Shown: positions 22,507 through 30,976 of the stretch, in pieces
How the letters are laid out: each line of letters starts with the position of its first letter
Position numbering within the stretch: position 1 is the stretch's first letter
From: RI-92 sp037384645
GTDB lineage: Bacteria; Pseudomonadota; Gammaproteobacteria; UBA6429; Thiohalophilaceae
Reading direction: 5' to 3'
NCBI GenBank assembly: GCA_037384645.1
Contig: JARRNT010000051.1
Coordinates: 1-31,178 of the forward strand
DNA: 31,178 nucleotides
The notes under the pieces: generated by a model
The model's input: the letters and a program-made list of their open reading frames with translations, nothing else
Database searches by the model: none
Told to the model about the DNA's origin: nothing
Program-made: the position numbers and the translations under genes

Positions 22507-24537
22507 ATGAATTGGACTATCTATTTTGCCCTCGGCAGTGCTGTACTTGGCATTCTCTATGGGATCGTCAGCATTCTGCAGGTGATGAAATTACCGCGCG
22601 GTAATGAAGAGATGCAACGCATCTCCGATGCCATACAACAAGGTGCCAGCGCCTATTTGCGTCGCCAATACACGACTATCGCCTTTGTTGGGGTGGTGTT
22701 ATTTATTGTGATTGGTTTCGCTCTGGATTGGTATACTGCTATCGGCTTCATGATCGGCTCGATACTTTCCGGATCTGCGGGAATTATTGGCATGAACGTT
22801 TCCGTACGCACCAACTCTCGCACAGCGGAAGCCGCGCGAAGCGGCCTGAATCCTGCCCTCAAGGTCGCTTTCAAAGGTGGCGCCATCACCGGTCTACTGG
22901 TAGTGAGCTTAGGTCTACTGGGTGTGACTATTTATTACAAAATCCTCCAAGCAATCGGTGCTCCCAATCCTTTACATTCAATCGTCGGTTTGGCCTTCGG
23001 TAGCTCGCTTATCTCGATCTTTGCTCGTCTAGGCGGTGGTATCTTCACCAAGGGCGCAGACGTCGGCGCCGACATCGTGGGCAAAGTCGAAGCCGGTATC
23101 CCTGAAGACGATCCACGCAACCCGGCGGTAATTGCAGATAATGTGGGCGACAATGTCGGCGACTGTGCCGGCATGGCAGCTGACCTGTTCGAAACGTACG
23201 CCGTGACCGTTGTGGCCACTATGTTCCTGGGCGGCTTGATTCTGAAACACCTGGGTGACACGGCAACGTATTACCCACTGGTACTCGGCGGCGCTTCCAT
23301 TATTGCCTCTGTCATCGGCACCTTCTTCGTGTCCATCAAAGAAGGCGGCAAGATCATGAACGCCCTGTATCGTGGCGCGATTATCTCGGCAGTGCTGGCC
23401 GGCATCGCATTTTACTTTATTACGAAGTACATGATGGCTGATAACGGCACTTACTCAGTCATGCAGTTATTTGGTTCATCGTTAGTGGGTCTAGTGTTGA
23501 CCGTCGCCATGGTAGTCATCACGGAATACTACACTGCAACCGAGTACAGTCCGGTGCGACACATCGCACAGGCCTCCACCACAGGTGACGGCACCAACGT
23601 CATTGCTGGTCTGGGTGTTTCCATGAAATCCACCGCCTTGCCGGTACTGGCAGTCTGTATCGCCATCGGGGTTTCCTATCACCTGGCCGGCCTGTATGGC
23701 ATTGCCATCGCTGCGACCGCCATGTTATCCATGACCGGGATTATCGTGGCCCTGGACGCCTACGGTCCAATTACCGATAACGCCGGTGGTATCGCCGAGA
23801 TGGCCGACCTGCCGCATGAAGTGCGTAATACCACCGACGCGCTGGATGCCGTAGGTAACACCACCAAGGCCGTCACCAAGGGCTACGCCATCGGTTCCGC
23901 CGGCCTCGCCACCCTCGTGTTGTTTGCCGACTACACCAAGGCACTGTCGGAACACACTGGACAGGCCGCGATTAGCTTTGATCTGTCCAATCACATGATC
24001 ATCATCGGCCTGTTCATCGGCGGTCTGGTACCCTACCTGTTCGGCGCCCTGGCCATGGAGGCCGTAGGCCGCGCTGCCGGCGGTATCGTCAACGAAGTCC
24101 GCCGCCAGTTCCGGGAGATGCCCGGCATCATGAACCATACCCAGAAGCCGGATTATTCCAAAGCGGTGGACATGCTCACCAAGGCTGCCATCAAGGAAAT
24201 GATCATCCCCTCCCTGTTGCCCGTGGCCATCCCCATCCTGGTCGGCCTGTTCCTGGGCAAACAGGCGCTAGGCGGCGTATTGATCGGGACCATCGTCACC
24301 GGCCTGTTCGTGGCCATCTCCATGACCACCGGTGGCGGCGCCTGGGACAATGCCAAGAAGTATATTGAAGACGGCAATTATGGCGGCAAGGGCTCCGACG
24401 CGCACAAGGCGGCGGTCACCGGTGACACCGTCGGCGACCCGTACAAGGACACCGCCGGCCCGGCCATCAACCCGCTGATCAAGATCATGAATATCGTGGC
24501 CCTCTTGATCATCCCGCTGTTGTACGCCGTGCACTGA
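22507..24537 (+). CDS. hppA: Membrane-bound proton-pumping pyrophosphatase
   Basis: HppA couples hydrolysis of pyrophosphate to proton transport across the inner membrane. The 676-residue protein is hydrophobic throughout (about 15-16 membrane segments). It carries the substrate site DVGADIVGKVEAGIPEDDPRNPAVIADNVGDNVGD (about 185-219) and the second acidic site DAYGPITDNAGGIAEM and GSDAHKAAVTGDTVGDPYKDTAGPAINPLIK near the end. At GNTTKAVTKG (about 450-459) it has Lys454 and Thr457, the residues that mark the potassium-independent proton-pumping subclass. GGGG precedes the ATG. A strong terminator follows, so it is monocistronic. Confidence 0.97.
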   Translation: MNWTIYFALGSAVLGILYGIVSILQVMKLPRGNEEMQRISDAIQQGASAYLRRQYTTIAFVGVVLFIVIGFALDWYTAIGFMIGSILSGSAGIIGMNVSVRTNSRTAEAARSGLNPALKVAFKGGAITGLLVVSLGLLGVTIYYKILQAIGAPNPLHSIVGLAFGSSLISIFARLGGGIFTKGADVGADIVGKVEAGIPEDDPRNPAVIADNVGDNVGDCAGMAADLFETYAVTVVATMFLGGLILKHLGDTATYYPLVLGGASIIASVIGTFFVSIKEGGKIMNALYRGAIISAVLAGIAFYFITKYMMADNGTYSVMQLFGSSLVGLVLTVAMVVITEYYTATEYSPVRHIAQASTTGDGTNVIAGLGVSMKSTALPVLAVCIAIGVSYHLAGLYGIAIAATAMLSMTGIIVALDAYGPITDNAGGIAEMADLPHEVRNTTDALDAVGNTTKAVTKGYAIGSAGLATLVLFADYTKALSEHTGQAAISFDLSNHMIIIGLFIGGLVPYLFGALAMEAVGRAAGGIVNEVRRQFREMPGIMNHTQKPDYSKAVDMLTKAAIKEMIIPSLLPVAIPILVGLFLGKQALGGVLIGTIVTGLFVAISMTTGGGAWDNAKKYIEDGNYGGKGSDAHKAAVTGDTVGDPYKDTAGPAINPLIKIMNIVALLIIPLLYAVH

Positions 24538-24556
24538 TTACACATCAGGGCAAAAC

Positions 24557-24586
24557 AAAAAGGGCCGCAAATGCGGCCCTTTTTTT
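24557..24586. terminator. Bidirectional terminator between hppA and the FadL-like gene
   Basis: AGGGCCGCA (24561-24569) and TGCGGCCCT (24572-24580) form a GC-rich stem, with A run before and T run after. It can stop hppA transcription rightward and the FadL-like gene leftward. Confidence 0.92.
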
Positions 24587-24604
24587 ATGACGGTGCTTTT
24601 AGTT

Positions 24605-25879
24605 TTAGAACTTAGTGCCATAACCTATTTCAAAATAGTTCTGGGTCATTTCCAGTTTCATGGTACCACCACCGAACCCCGGCAAGTTAGGCGCAAACTG
24701 TCCTGAAACACTGTGTTTAAAACTATGCACATAGTTAAAACTCAGTTGACTGTCCTTGTCCAGATTGTATGTGCCGCCTAGCGTCAGGTGATCAGTAATC
24801 ACACCCGGAGCCAGGAAATTTGCCGTCACTTCACTGGAAGAAATCGGGTTGTCTCCATGATTCCAGCCGGCGCGCCAGGTCCATTTATCGCTATAGGCAT
24901 ACTGGAAACCCAGCTTGAACACGTTAATGCTATCCCAGCCAAAACCAGGACCATCATTAGAACCCAATGGTTTAATCCCTAATGAGCTTGATGAATTTCC
25001 AATTGCCGCGACATTCTTATAATCAATATAGAGATAATCAAATGCGACGGTCAATTTCGGATTCGCCTGCCAGGCAATCCCGGCCGTTGCCGTACTGGCA
25101 ATATCCAGCTCTCCCTGGTCGGCAAACAGGCCTTTGTAATTGTCAAATTTACTCATCTTGATCTTGGGCTGGTAAGACGCGCCGACGGTCACTGAATTGC
25201 TGACCTTGGCCTGAATGCCGATTTTCACGCCAAATCCGGAGGCATTATCGGTACCATTATCAGTTAATGCCGTGCCATCGATTGACAATGGAGCAAAGGC
25301 TTGCAAGCCTTTTGCCTCAAAGCGCTGATAGGCATAGATGGCAGATATTCCCAGTGAAACGCCTGGAGAAACTTTATAGCCATAAGTACCCGTTACAAAA
25401 AGTTGTTCCAGATTGATGCCTGTCGAACCCGTGTAACCTAGTGCTGCTGCAAAATTCTTGGCGTAATCCGTGTTCATGCCCCCGTTAGCAGAAATAGTGA
25501 AAGCCCAGGCGGATTTGGCATTAATTGGGGACGCCATACCAAAATAAGGTATGAGAAAATAATTGCTGTCACTTTCCTGGCTGGCGTCAAGCGATTGTCC
25601 TGAGCCCATAACATTTGTATTACCCGTTAAAGTGTAACTGCGAGGCTTCGGGCTAAACACGCCCAAATTAACATCCATTCGTCTCCCCACTGAGACGACA
25701 GCACCAGGATTAATTACAATGTTTGAGGTTGCTTCGGCCATCGCCGCACCGGCCCCACCCATACCACGGTCCGTGACTCCGGTACCTTCCGGGTTCATGC
25801 CGTTGGTGGCATAAGCACTCAGTGGTAAAGCACCGAGTGCCGTCAAAACTGATATTTTAACAAAAGTAGATTTTTTCAC
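24605..25879 (-). CDS. FadL/OmpP1-family outer membrane protein (copy 1)
   Basis: The 424-residue protein starts with a signal peptide ending YA at about residue 24, followed by the FadL-type plug start TNGMNPEGTGVTDRGMGGAGAAMAEATSNIVINPGAV. The remainder alternates polar and hydrophobic residues like beta strands and ends with aromatic-terminated FEIGYGTKF, typical of 14-strand outer membrane barrels. FadL relatives import hydrophobic compounds such as fatty acids or aromatics; the substrate here is unknown. It lies 140 bases after a second family member with its own terminator, so the pair is probably transcribed separately. Confidence 0.88.
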   Translation of the reverse strand: MKKSTFVKISVLTALGALPLSAYATNGMNPEGTGVTDRGMGGAGAAMAEATSNIVINPGAVVSVGRRMDVNLGVFSPKPRSYTLTGNTNVMGSGQSLDASQESDSNYFLIPYFGMASPINAKSAWAFTISANGGMNTDYAKNFAAALGYTGSTGINLEQLFVTGTYGYKVSPGVSLGISAIYAYQRFEAKGLQAFAPLSIDGTALTDNGTDNASGFGVKIGIQAKVSNSVTVGASYQPKIKMSKFDNYKGLFADQGELDIASTATAGIAWQANPKLTVAFDYLYIDYKNVAAIGNSSSSLGIKPLGSNDGPGFGWDSINVFKLGFQYAYSDKWTWRAGWNHGDNPISSSEVTANFLAPGVITDHLTLGGTYNLDKDSQLSFNYVHSFKHSVSGQFAPNLPGFGGGTMKLEMTQNYFEIGYGTKF

Positions 25880-25960
25880 GTTCTTACCTCACCTAATAAC
25901 AATCCATTGAATTAATCAACAAAATACAATTATTAACGTTTTGCTTTCTTGAATACGGGT

Positions 25961-25987
25961 AAAAAAAGGGCCGCAGCAGCGGCCCTT
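25961..25987 (-). terminator. Terminator of FadL-like copy 2
   Basis: On the minus strand AAGGGCCGC (25987-25979) and GCGGCCCTT (25974-25966) enclose a 4-base loop and are followed by a run of T (A run 25961-25967 on the plus strand). It lies 32 bases after the stop of the gene at 26020. Confidence 0.88.
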
Positions 25988-26019
25988 ATAATTTTCAAAA
26001 TGTAGTAAGCAATGATCTG

Positions 26020-27324
26020 TTAGAACTTCCAGCTATAGGTCGCTTCCAACTGGAACTCATACATCTTTATAGCAATCGTTTGAGCAGCTGGTGCCTGAGT
26101 AAATGCATTAGGCCCAGTAACGGTGTTCGAAGCCGCATACATCATGCGATAGCTCCACTCACTTGTCTTGTCCAGTTTATTGGTAAACCCGAAAGTGATT
26201 TCATCTTGAACCACACCCGGGGCCAAAATATTGAAGAGGACTTCCTTATTTGGAATTGGCTGGTCACAGTGGCTATAACCCACACGCCAGGTCCATGCGG
26301 GGCTGGTGGCCCACTGGTAACCCAGTTTGTACACCGTTATGTCCTGCCATCCGAAACCAGGACCACTACTACCACCAAGCGAGTTAGTTGGGGCATTTTG
26401 AGGGTTGAAGTTGGAGATTGAATTAGCAATTGATGGAACTTCGCTGTAATTGATCCGCTGGACATCGAAGACCAACTTCGAGGATGGTGCAGTATCGTAG
26501 GCCAAACCGACAGTCCAGGTCGATGGGATATCAAAATTACCACCTTCAGCGTACAGACCCTTATATTTATCAAACTTGCTCATTGAGGCCTTGCCCTGAT
26601 AGGACGCGCCCAGGGTCAGCCCCTTGGCCACTTCACCCTGCCAACCCAGTTTATAGGTAAAACCGGTGGAGGTATCATAACCATTATCCGTTACACTCCC
26701 TGGATATGCGCTATAGCCTGGCTGATCAAATGCTTGTAAACCTGTTGCCTTAAAGCGTTGGTAGATCCCGATCAGGCTCACGCCCCAGGATGAACTGGCG
26801 TTGATCTTGCGCGAGTAAGTGCCGTTCACGAATAATTGGGACAAATCAACGCCCGCGCCGGTGCCATAGAAGGTACCACCATAGGTTGAGGTGGGATAAT
26901 CCGTGTTCATGCCACCGTTACCGTATACCGCCACGCCAGCGGAACTGTTGTTATCGATCATCCAGTTCATGCCAAAGTGCGGGATAAAGAAGTAATTACT
27001 GTCACTCTTTACGGTACCAAGCACGAGAGGGAAATAACCGGTATTGGGGTCAGGCGTACCAGCTACACCTGAAACTGTGTATTCGCGGTGAGGACTGAAA
27101 ATCGCGCCACCGATATCACCGGTTTGACCAACCCAGACCATGCCGGCCGGGTTAGTTGCAGACGCCATCGCGTCTTCGGGCAGGGCCACACCGGCACCGG
27201 CCAGACCACCATTCTTGGTGCTGTAAGCATCAGAAAAATAGCCATTGGTTGCAAAACTGGTTGTGGGTACAGCTAATGCGGCAAGCACCGCCGCACTCGC
27301 CAAGCGGCGAACAGAATTCTTCAT
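26020..27324 (-). CDS. FadL/OmpP1-family outer membrane protein (copy 2)
   Basis: The 434-residue protein has a signal peptide ending SFA at about residue 25 and the plug start TNGYFSDAYSTKNGGLAGAGVALPEDAMASATNPAGMVW, closer to canonical FadL than copy 1. It shares several segments with copy 1, for example SNYFFIPHFGM, GNGGMNTDY, ASYQGKASMSKFDKYKGLYAEGG and GWQDITVYKLGYQ, so the two arose by duplication, though they have diverged well. It ends with the barrel-type motif EATYSWKF. Substrate is unknown. The upstream region has several inverted repeats. Confidence 0.9.
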   Translation of the reverse strand: MKNSVRRLASAAVLAALAVPTTSFATNGYFSDAYSTKNGGLAGAGVALPEDAMASATNPAGMVWVGQTGDIGGAIFSPHREYTVSGVAGTPDPNTGYFPLVLGTVKSDSNYFFIPHFGMNWMIDNNSSAGVAVYGNGGMNTDYPTSTYGGTFYGTGAGVDLSQLFVNGTYSRKINASSSWGVSLIGIYQRFKATGLQAFDQPGYSAYPGSVTDNGYDTSTGFTYKLGWQGEVAKGLTLGASYQGKASMSKFDKYKGLYAEGGNFDIPSTWTVGLAYDTAPSSKLVFDVQRINYSEVPSIANSISNFNPQNAPTNSLGGSSGPGFGWQDITVYKLGYQWATSPAWTWRVGYSHCDQPIPNKEVLFNILAPGVVQDEITFGFTNKLDKTSEWSYRMMYAASNTVTGPNAFTQAPAAQTIAIKMYEFQLEATYSWKF

Positions 27325-27370
27325 GGTCTTTCTCCCGAGTGGTTGGTATTTTTAAAAATCATCCTGCTTA

Positions 27371-27414
27371 AATATTGTTGTAATTTTGCAACAACCTGTT
27401 GTTTAAACAATATT
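27371..27414. promoter_or_regulatory. Nested inverted repeats upstream of FadL-like copy 2
   Basis: AATATTGTT (27371-27379) and AACAATATT (27406-27414) are perfect inverted arms. Inside them AACAAC (27390-27395) and GTTGTT (27398-27403) are a 6-2-6 palindrome, and TTGTTG (27375-27380) pairs with CAACAA (27389-27394). This lies 47-90 bases before the start codon and looks like a multi-site operator. Confidence 0.45.
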
Positions 27415-27795
27415 ATCTTATATGCAAGTGGCAGTATCTTTCACCAGACGCCAGGGAGTGTCAAGAAAAAATTCCTTATATTTCATAATATTAGAAATTA
27501 ATAATATACTGAGATTGATTATTGCATTTCGCAATGTATGACAACATACACAGCTAAGAAATCACCATGGTTATCCCCGCCATTCCGAGTTTCTACTGCA
27601 CAATCAGTCATGGCAACAACCTGGTTATCTGGGAAGAGGTTTCAATACTGGTCTAAATGTCGGGTTAAGCAATTCATCCCGCATAGACACCGCGCTAAGT
27701 TCAGCAAGTCAATGTCATTTAACCTGCCATCCTGCTACCAAATTTACTTAGAGCAAAACAAAACTTATTCAGCAAGTGTCCTCTGCTCAAAACGA

Positions 27796-27819
27796 CAGAA
27801 CCTCCCGAAGGAGGTTCTG
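27796..27819 (-). terminator. Hairpin terminator after dsrE2
   Basis: CAGAACCTCC (27796-27805) and GGAGGTTCTG (27810-27819) form a perfect 10-bp stem; on the minus strand the loop is TTCG, a very stable tetraloop. It is followed by TCGTTTTG, a short T run. It lies 27 bases after the dsrE2 stop. Confidence 0.7.
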
Positions 27820-27846
27820 CAGTCATCCTTGAAGATGTAATGTAGC

Positions 27847-28326
27847 TTAAATGAACAGGGTAATATCGGATTCACCGGCAAACTCGAAAAAGGTAGCAGC
27901 ACCACCGTATTCCAGGCCGTCGATGAAATCCTTGTGGTTCATATCGAACAGATCAACCGTCATCTGGCATGCCACCATCTTGACGTCTGCCTCGACGCAA
28001 AGATCGCGCAGGTCCGCCACGCTGGCGACACCCTTGGATTTGATCTTGTTCTTCATCATCATGGTCATGATGCTTTGCATACCCGGAATCGCAGTACCCA
28101 GTACCGGGAACCACTTGTCCATACCCATTGGCATCGGCATGCCGGGATTACCTAACGGGCTGACTTGCAAAGCAAGCTTTTTCCTCAACAGCTGCAGTCC
28201 GTAGAATGTGAAAAAGATCTGAACCTCGTAGCCCAGCGCCGCAGCAGTTGAAGCAAGAATAAACGGCGGATAGGCCCAGTCCAGACTTCCTTTTGTTGCA
28301 ATAATGGCGAGTTTTTTCTCTGACAT
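27847..28326 (-). CDS. dsrE2: DsrE2-type (DsrE/DsrF/DrsH-like) sulfur carrier
   Basis: The 159-residue protein has the DsrE fold pattern and the family features KLAIIATKGSLDWAYPPFILASTAAALGYEVQIFFTFYG, the proline/methionine-rich PLGNPGMPMPMG segment and MVACQMTVDLF with Cys120, the residue expected to carry persulfide. It lacks the membrane segments of the longer DsrE2 type, so it is probably cytoplasmic. The ATG at 28326 has GGAGG 5 bases upstream; an in-frame TTG at 28338 is rejected. It sits 83 bases after tusA on the same strand; rhd-tusA-dsrE2 clusters are known in sulfur oxidisers, and no rhodanese gene is next to it here. Confidence 0.88.
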   Translation of the reverse strand: MSEKKLAIIATKGSLDWAYPPFILASTAAALGYEVQIFFTFYGLQLLRKKLALQVSPLGNPGMPMPMGMDKWFPVLGTAIPGMQSIMTMMMKNKIKSKGVASVADLRDLCVEADVKMVACQMTVDLFDMNHKDFIDGLEYGGAATFFEFAGESDITLFI

Positions 28327-28397
28327 ACTTACCTCCAAGGCAATCCCACTTCCCTGTGTATCTTATGTTGTAGTTTAGTGTAGGTGTGGAAAATAAA

Positions 28398-28418
28398 AAG
28401 GCCTGACAATCAGGCCTT
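28398..28418 (-). terminator. Terminator overlapping the end of tusA
   Basis: AAGGCCTGA and TCAGGCCTT pair around CAA and are followed on the minus strand by a T run. The first arm contains the tusA stop codon, so the hairpin forms as translation ends. This may give partial termination before dsrE2. Confidence 0.8.
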
Positions 28419-28640
28419 CTTGATGAGAAACGTAAATTTACCGCCTTCTTCTTTTGATTCTACCAGGGTGTTACCTGTTTGCTTGGCGAAGGCTTCAAAG
28501 TCTTTTACTGAGCCCGGGTCGGTCGCAATAATGTGCAGCACCTGGCCACTACCCATGCCACCCAATGCCTTCTTGGCGCGCAGGATCGGCAGCGGACAGT
28601 TCAGCCCGGTTGCATCCAGTTCTTGATCAAAGTTGGCCAT
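28410..28640 (-). CDS. tusA: TusA-family sulfurtransferase
   Basis: TusA carries sulfur as a persulfide on one cysteine and hands it to DsrE-type proteins or to the tRNA thiolation and sulfur-oxidation pathways. The 76-residue protein has the motif LNCPLPILR with Cys15, the family CPxP motif, and the alpha/beta end pattern FTFLIKKA. AAAGGAG precedes the ATG well. It is divergent from the M48 protease gene and followed by dsrE2. Confidence 0.96.
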   Translation of the reverse strand: MANFDQELDATGLNCPLPILRAKKALGGMGSGQVLHIIATDPGSVKDFEAFAKQTGNTLVESKEEGGKFTFLIKKA

Positions 28641-28943
28641 GTTGTAACTCCTTTCCGAATAATTAATTTGTTTTGCGTACTATAACGATGATTTGGCAGT
28701 CGATGAAGACAGGAAGGGGTAAAATACCCGTGTCCATCAACCGTTCCCTGGGCAACGGTGACACTGCACAGGGGTATATTACTTTAATAATCAGATATAT
28801 TACCATATATTGAAATGATCGCCAGCGTCGCGCTCTGGCCCATTACCCTTAAACTGGGACTCATAAAATGCCGCATATTCAAATAGATAGAAATTGCATT
28901 CCCAGTTAAGCTTCTATTCAGTGATGATATTTATAATAGTTAA
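28641..28943. other. Divergent promoter region between tusA and the M48 protease gene
   Basis: On the minus strand TATAGT (28685-28680) could be the tusA -10 box, with a poor -35 TTCATC 17 bases upstream. On the plus strand TATAAT (28932-28937) ends 6 bases before the protease ATG. GGGTA (28718-28722) and TACCC (28726-28730) form a small inverted repeat behind tusA. No gene is visible. Confidence 0.4.
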
Positions 28944-30395
28944 ATGATGAAAACCCGTTTGTCTCCCATTGTGCTGAGCATGTGCCTGCTCTGCTCCCCC
29001 ACCTACAGCAATGCTAAGGACCTGGCGCTACCGGACATTGGCGACAGCCGCGCGGCAGTGATGACCCCGGAACAGGCACGTCGCATCGGTGAGGCCGTTG
29101 TCCACAAGCTGCGGCGCGAAGGCATGGTCGTGGATGACCCGGTGGTGACCGGCTACCTCAACCAGCTCGGTTATAAACTCCTGGCGCAGCGGGATAATCC
29201 GGGACAGACAACGTTTACCTTCTTCCTGGTGAATGACAGCAGCATTAACGCCTTTGCCCTGCCCGGCGGCTTTATTGGTGTCAACTATGGCCTGATAAAA
29301 GCCACAGACACTGAGGGTGAACTTGCGTCCGTACTTGCTCATGAAATCGCACACGTACTGCAACGCCACTTTTCCCGTTCCTATGAGATGAACAAACATT
29401 CCAGCCTGCCCATCCTCGCCGCTATCCTTGCCGCCATTGTGCTCGGCGCCAAGGGCAATGCGGATGTTGGCCAGGCGGCGATCGCAACCGCGGCCGGTGC
29501 CACCGCCCAGCACCATATCAATTTCACCCGCCACAACGAGGAAGAAGCGGATCGGGTCGGTATCCATTTGCTGGCCAAGGCCGGGTTCGATCCGGAAATG
29601 ATGGCGGAATTATTTGAAAAGCTGCAGAGACAGGCACGCCTCTCCGGCACCAATATCCCGCCGTTTTTGCTGACTCACCCGGTCAACAGCGAACGTATTA
29701 CCGATGCCAAAAATCGCGCAGCGCAATTGCCCAGGCCCAAACCACACGACGAACTGACTTACTACCTGATGCGCAATCGCATCTTTGCCGAGAGCGCCAG
29801 TGACAAGCAGGCCAGCGCGAACAAGTTCAGGCTTGAACTGCAACAGGCCCAGGGCGAAAAGGATATCGCAGTGCGCTATGGCTATACCCTGAGTTTGATC
29901 CGCCTGGGTGAATATAAGGCCGCGCTCAAGCAGGTTGACCAATTGTTGAAAGCACATCCCATGCGCATCGTTTTTCTATTAGCGAAAGCTAATATATATG
30001 CCAAGTCTGGCCAAATCCCGTCCGCCCTTGCCATCTATCGCCATGCGCTGGACTATTATCCGGACAATTCCGCCCTGACCTATGGCTATGCCGATGCGCT
30101 GATTCAGGGTGGTAAAAACGCGCAGGCGGAAAACGTGCTGAATAATTTCCTGAAGCAAAAGCGCAATAATCCGGATTTTTACCGGCTGCTTGCTCGCGCC
30201 AGCATGCAAACAGGCAACAAGGCTGCATCACACGAAGCCCTGGCGGAATACTATTATCAGATCGGGCAATTGCATCAGGCCATTGATCAAATCAAGATCG
30301 CACTAAAAATTAAGCATCTTGATTTCTACACAACCAACCGTCTCGAAGCGCAATTAGCGTTGATCAAAGAAGAAGTACCAAAAGAAGATAAATGA
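28944..30395 (+). CDS. BepA-like M48 metalloprotease with TPR repeats
   Basis: The protein resembles BepA (YfgC), a periplasmic protease and chaperone that helps build outer membrane barrels. It has 483 residues, with a signal peptide ending YSNA at about 24. The zinc site H133-E-I-A-H137 lies in ASVLAHEIAHVLQRHFSR, with the distal ligand region HNEEEADRVG (197-206) and a TPR-rich C-terminal half (about 300-470, for example PSALAIYRHALDYYPDNSALTYGYADALIQGGKNAQAENVL). Two ATG codons start the frame, with no Shine-Dalgarno. It is divergent from tusA. Its product could assist assembly of the two FadL-like barrels, but that is only a thought from proximity. Confidence 0.9.
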   Translation: MMKTRLSPIVLSMCLLCSPTYSNAKDLALPDIGDSRAAVMTPEQARRIGEAVVHKLRREGMVVDDPVVTGYLNQLGYKLLAQRDNPGQTTFTFFLVNDSSINAFALPGGFIGVNYGLIKATDTEGELASVLAHEIAHVLQRHFSRSYEMNKHSSLPILAAILAAIVLGAKGNADVGQAAIATAAGATAQHHINFTRHNEEEADRVGIHLLAKAGFDPEMMAELFEKLQRQARLSGTNIPPFLLTHPVNSERITDAKNRAAQLPRPKPHDELTYYLMRNRIFAESASDKQASANKFRLELQQAQGEKDIAVRYGYTLSLIRLGEYKAALKQVDQLLKAHPMRIVFLLAKANIYAKSGQIPSALAIYRHALDYYPDNSALTYGYADALIQGGKNAQAENVLNNFLKQKRNNPDFYRLLARASMQTGNKAASHEALAEYYYQIGQLHQAIDQIKIALKIKHLDFYTTNRLEAQLALIKEEVPKEDK

Positions 30396-30402
30396 CTTCC
30401 TT

Positions 30403-30425
30403 AAATTAGCAAACGCTAATTTTCT
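30403..30425 (+). terminator. Weak terminator after the M48 protease gene
   Basis: AAATTAGC (30403-30410) and GCTAATTT (30415-30422) pair around AAAC; the T run overlaps the stem end (TTTTC). The stem is AT-rich, so termination may be partial. Confidence 0.45.
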
Positions 30426-30442
30426 CCTGATTTCATAAGTAC

Positions 30443-30470
30443 TTGCACGGATAACTGTTTCATGTATGCT
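30443..30470 (+). promoter_or_regulatory. Possible promoter of the sox genes
   Basis: TTGCAC (30443-30448) and TATGCT (30465-30470) are separated by 16 bases, a fair match to a sigma70 promoter, 108 bases before the soxX ATG. The gap 30396-30578 holds nothing else clear. Confidence 0.3.
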
Positions 30471-30578
30471 TACCAGATGGCTGTATATCTAATGTTATAT
30501 AGCGATTAAAAAAATGGAAGCGCTTACAGAACGTTGTAAGATTTCTTGTTAATAAAACCCTTTGACGAGGAGGAGATC

Positions 30579-30947
30579 ATGCGGAAACCCGCTAAGCTGA
30601 TCCTGGCTGCCAGTGCTGTAGCAGTGTTACTCGGTTCCATGACCATGGCACCAGTTGGTAGCGCACATGCTGAGGACATGGTTGCACTAGGAAAGAAAAT
30701 TGCTGAAAACCGCAAGAAAGGTAACTGCTTTACCTGTCATGACTATAAAGGCGCCAATCTGCCTGGCAACATTGGACCACCTTTGGTCGCTATGAAATCC
30801 CGGTTCCCGGATAAACAGAAGTTGTATGACCAGATCTATGATGCAACAAAAGCTAATCCTAATACCATCATGCCTCCGTTCGGCAAGTACGAGATCCTGA
30901 CCAAGAAGGAAATCCAGGCCGTAACAGACTGGGTATACACACTCTAA
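30579..30947 (+). CDS. soxX: SoxX, c-type cytochrome subunit of sulfur-oxidising SoxXA
   Basis: SoxX is the small monohaem subunit of SoxXA, which attaches thiosulfate to SoxY in the periplasm and accepts electrons. The 122-residue precursor has a signal peptide ending SAHA (cleavage after about residue 31), a haem motif C50-FT-C53-H54, NIGPPLVAMKSRFPDKQKLYDQIYDATKANPNTIMPPFG with distal Met98, and the end ILTKKEIQAVTDWVYTL; this pattern is strongly SoxX-like. The ATG at 30579 has GAGGAGGAG just upstream. soxY follows 29 bases downstream. Confidence 0.95.
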   Translation: MRKPAKLILAASAVAVLLGSMTMAPVGSAHAEDMVALGKKIAENRKKGNCFTCHDYKGANLPGNIGPPLVAMKSRFPDKQKLYDQIYDATKANPNTIMPPFGKYEILTKKEIQAVTDWVYTL

Positions 30948-30976
30948 ATTACGAAAAGATACGGGAGACGAGAATC

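Larger units (their letters stand above)
27325..27846. other. Intergenic region between dsrE2 and FadL-like copy 2
   Basis: Apart from the inverted repeats at 27371-27414 and the terminator at 27796-27819, I see only short AT-rich repeats, for example ATTGC (27521-27525) and GCAAT (27531-27535). The open frame at 27538-27840 runs into the terminator and resembles no family I know, so I do not call it. Confidence 0.5.

Noticed and set aside
27538..27840. 100-codon open frame, considered as a transposase fragment
   Set aside because: No transposase motif is visible, it has no ribosome binding site and it runs through the dsrE2 terminator.
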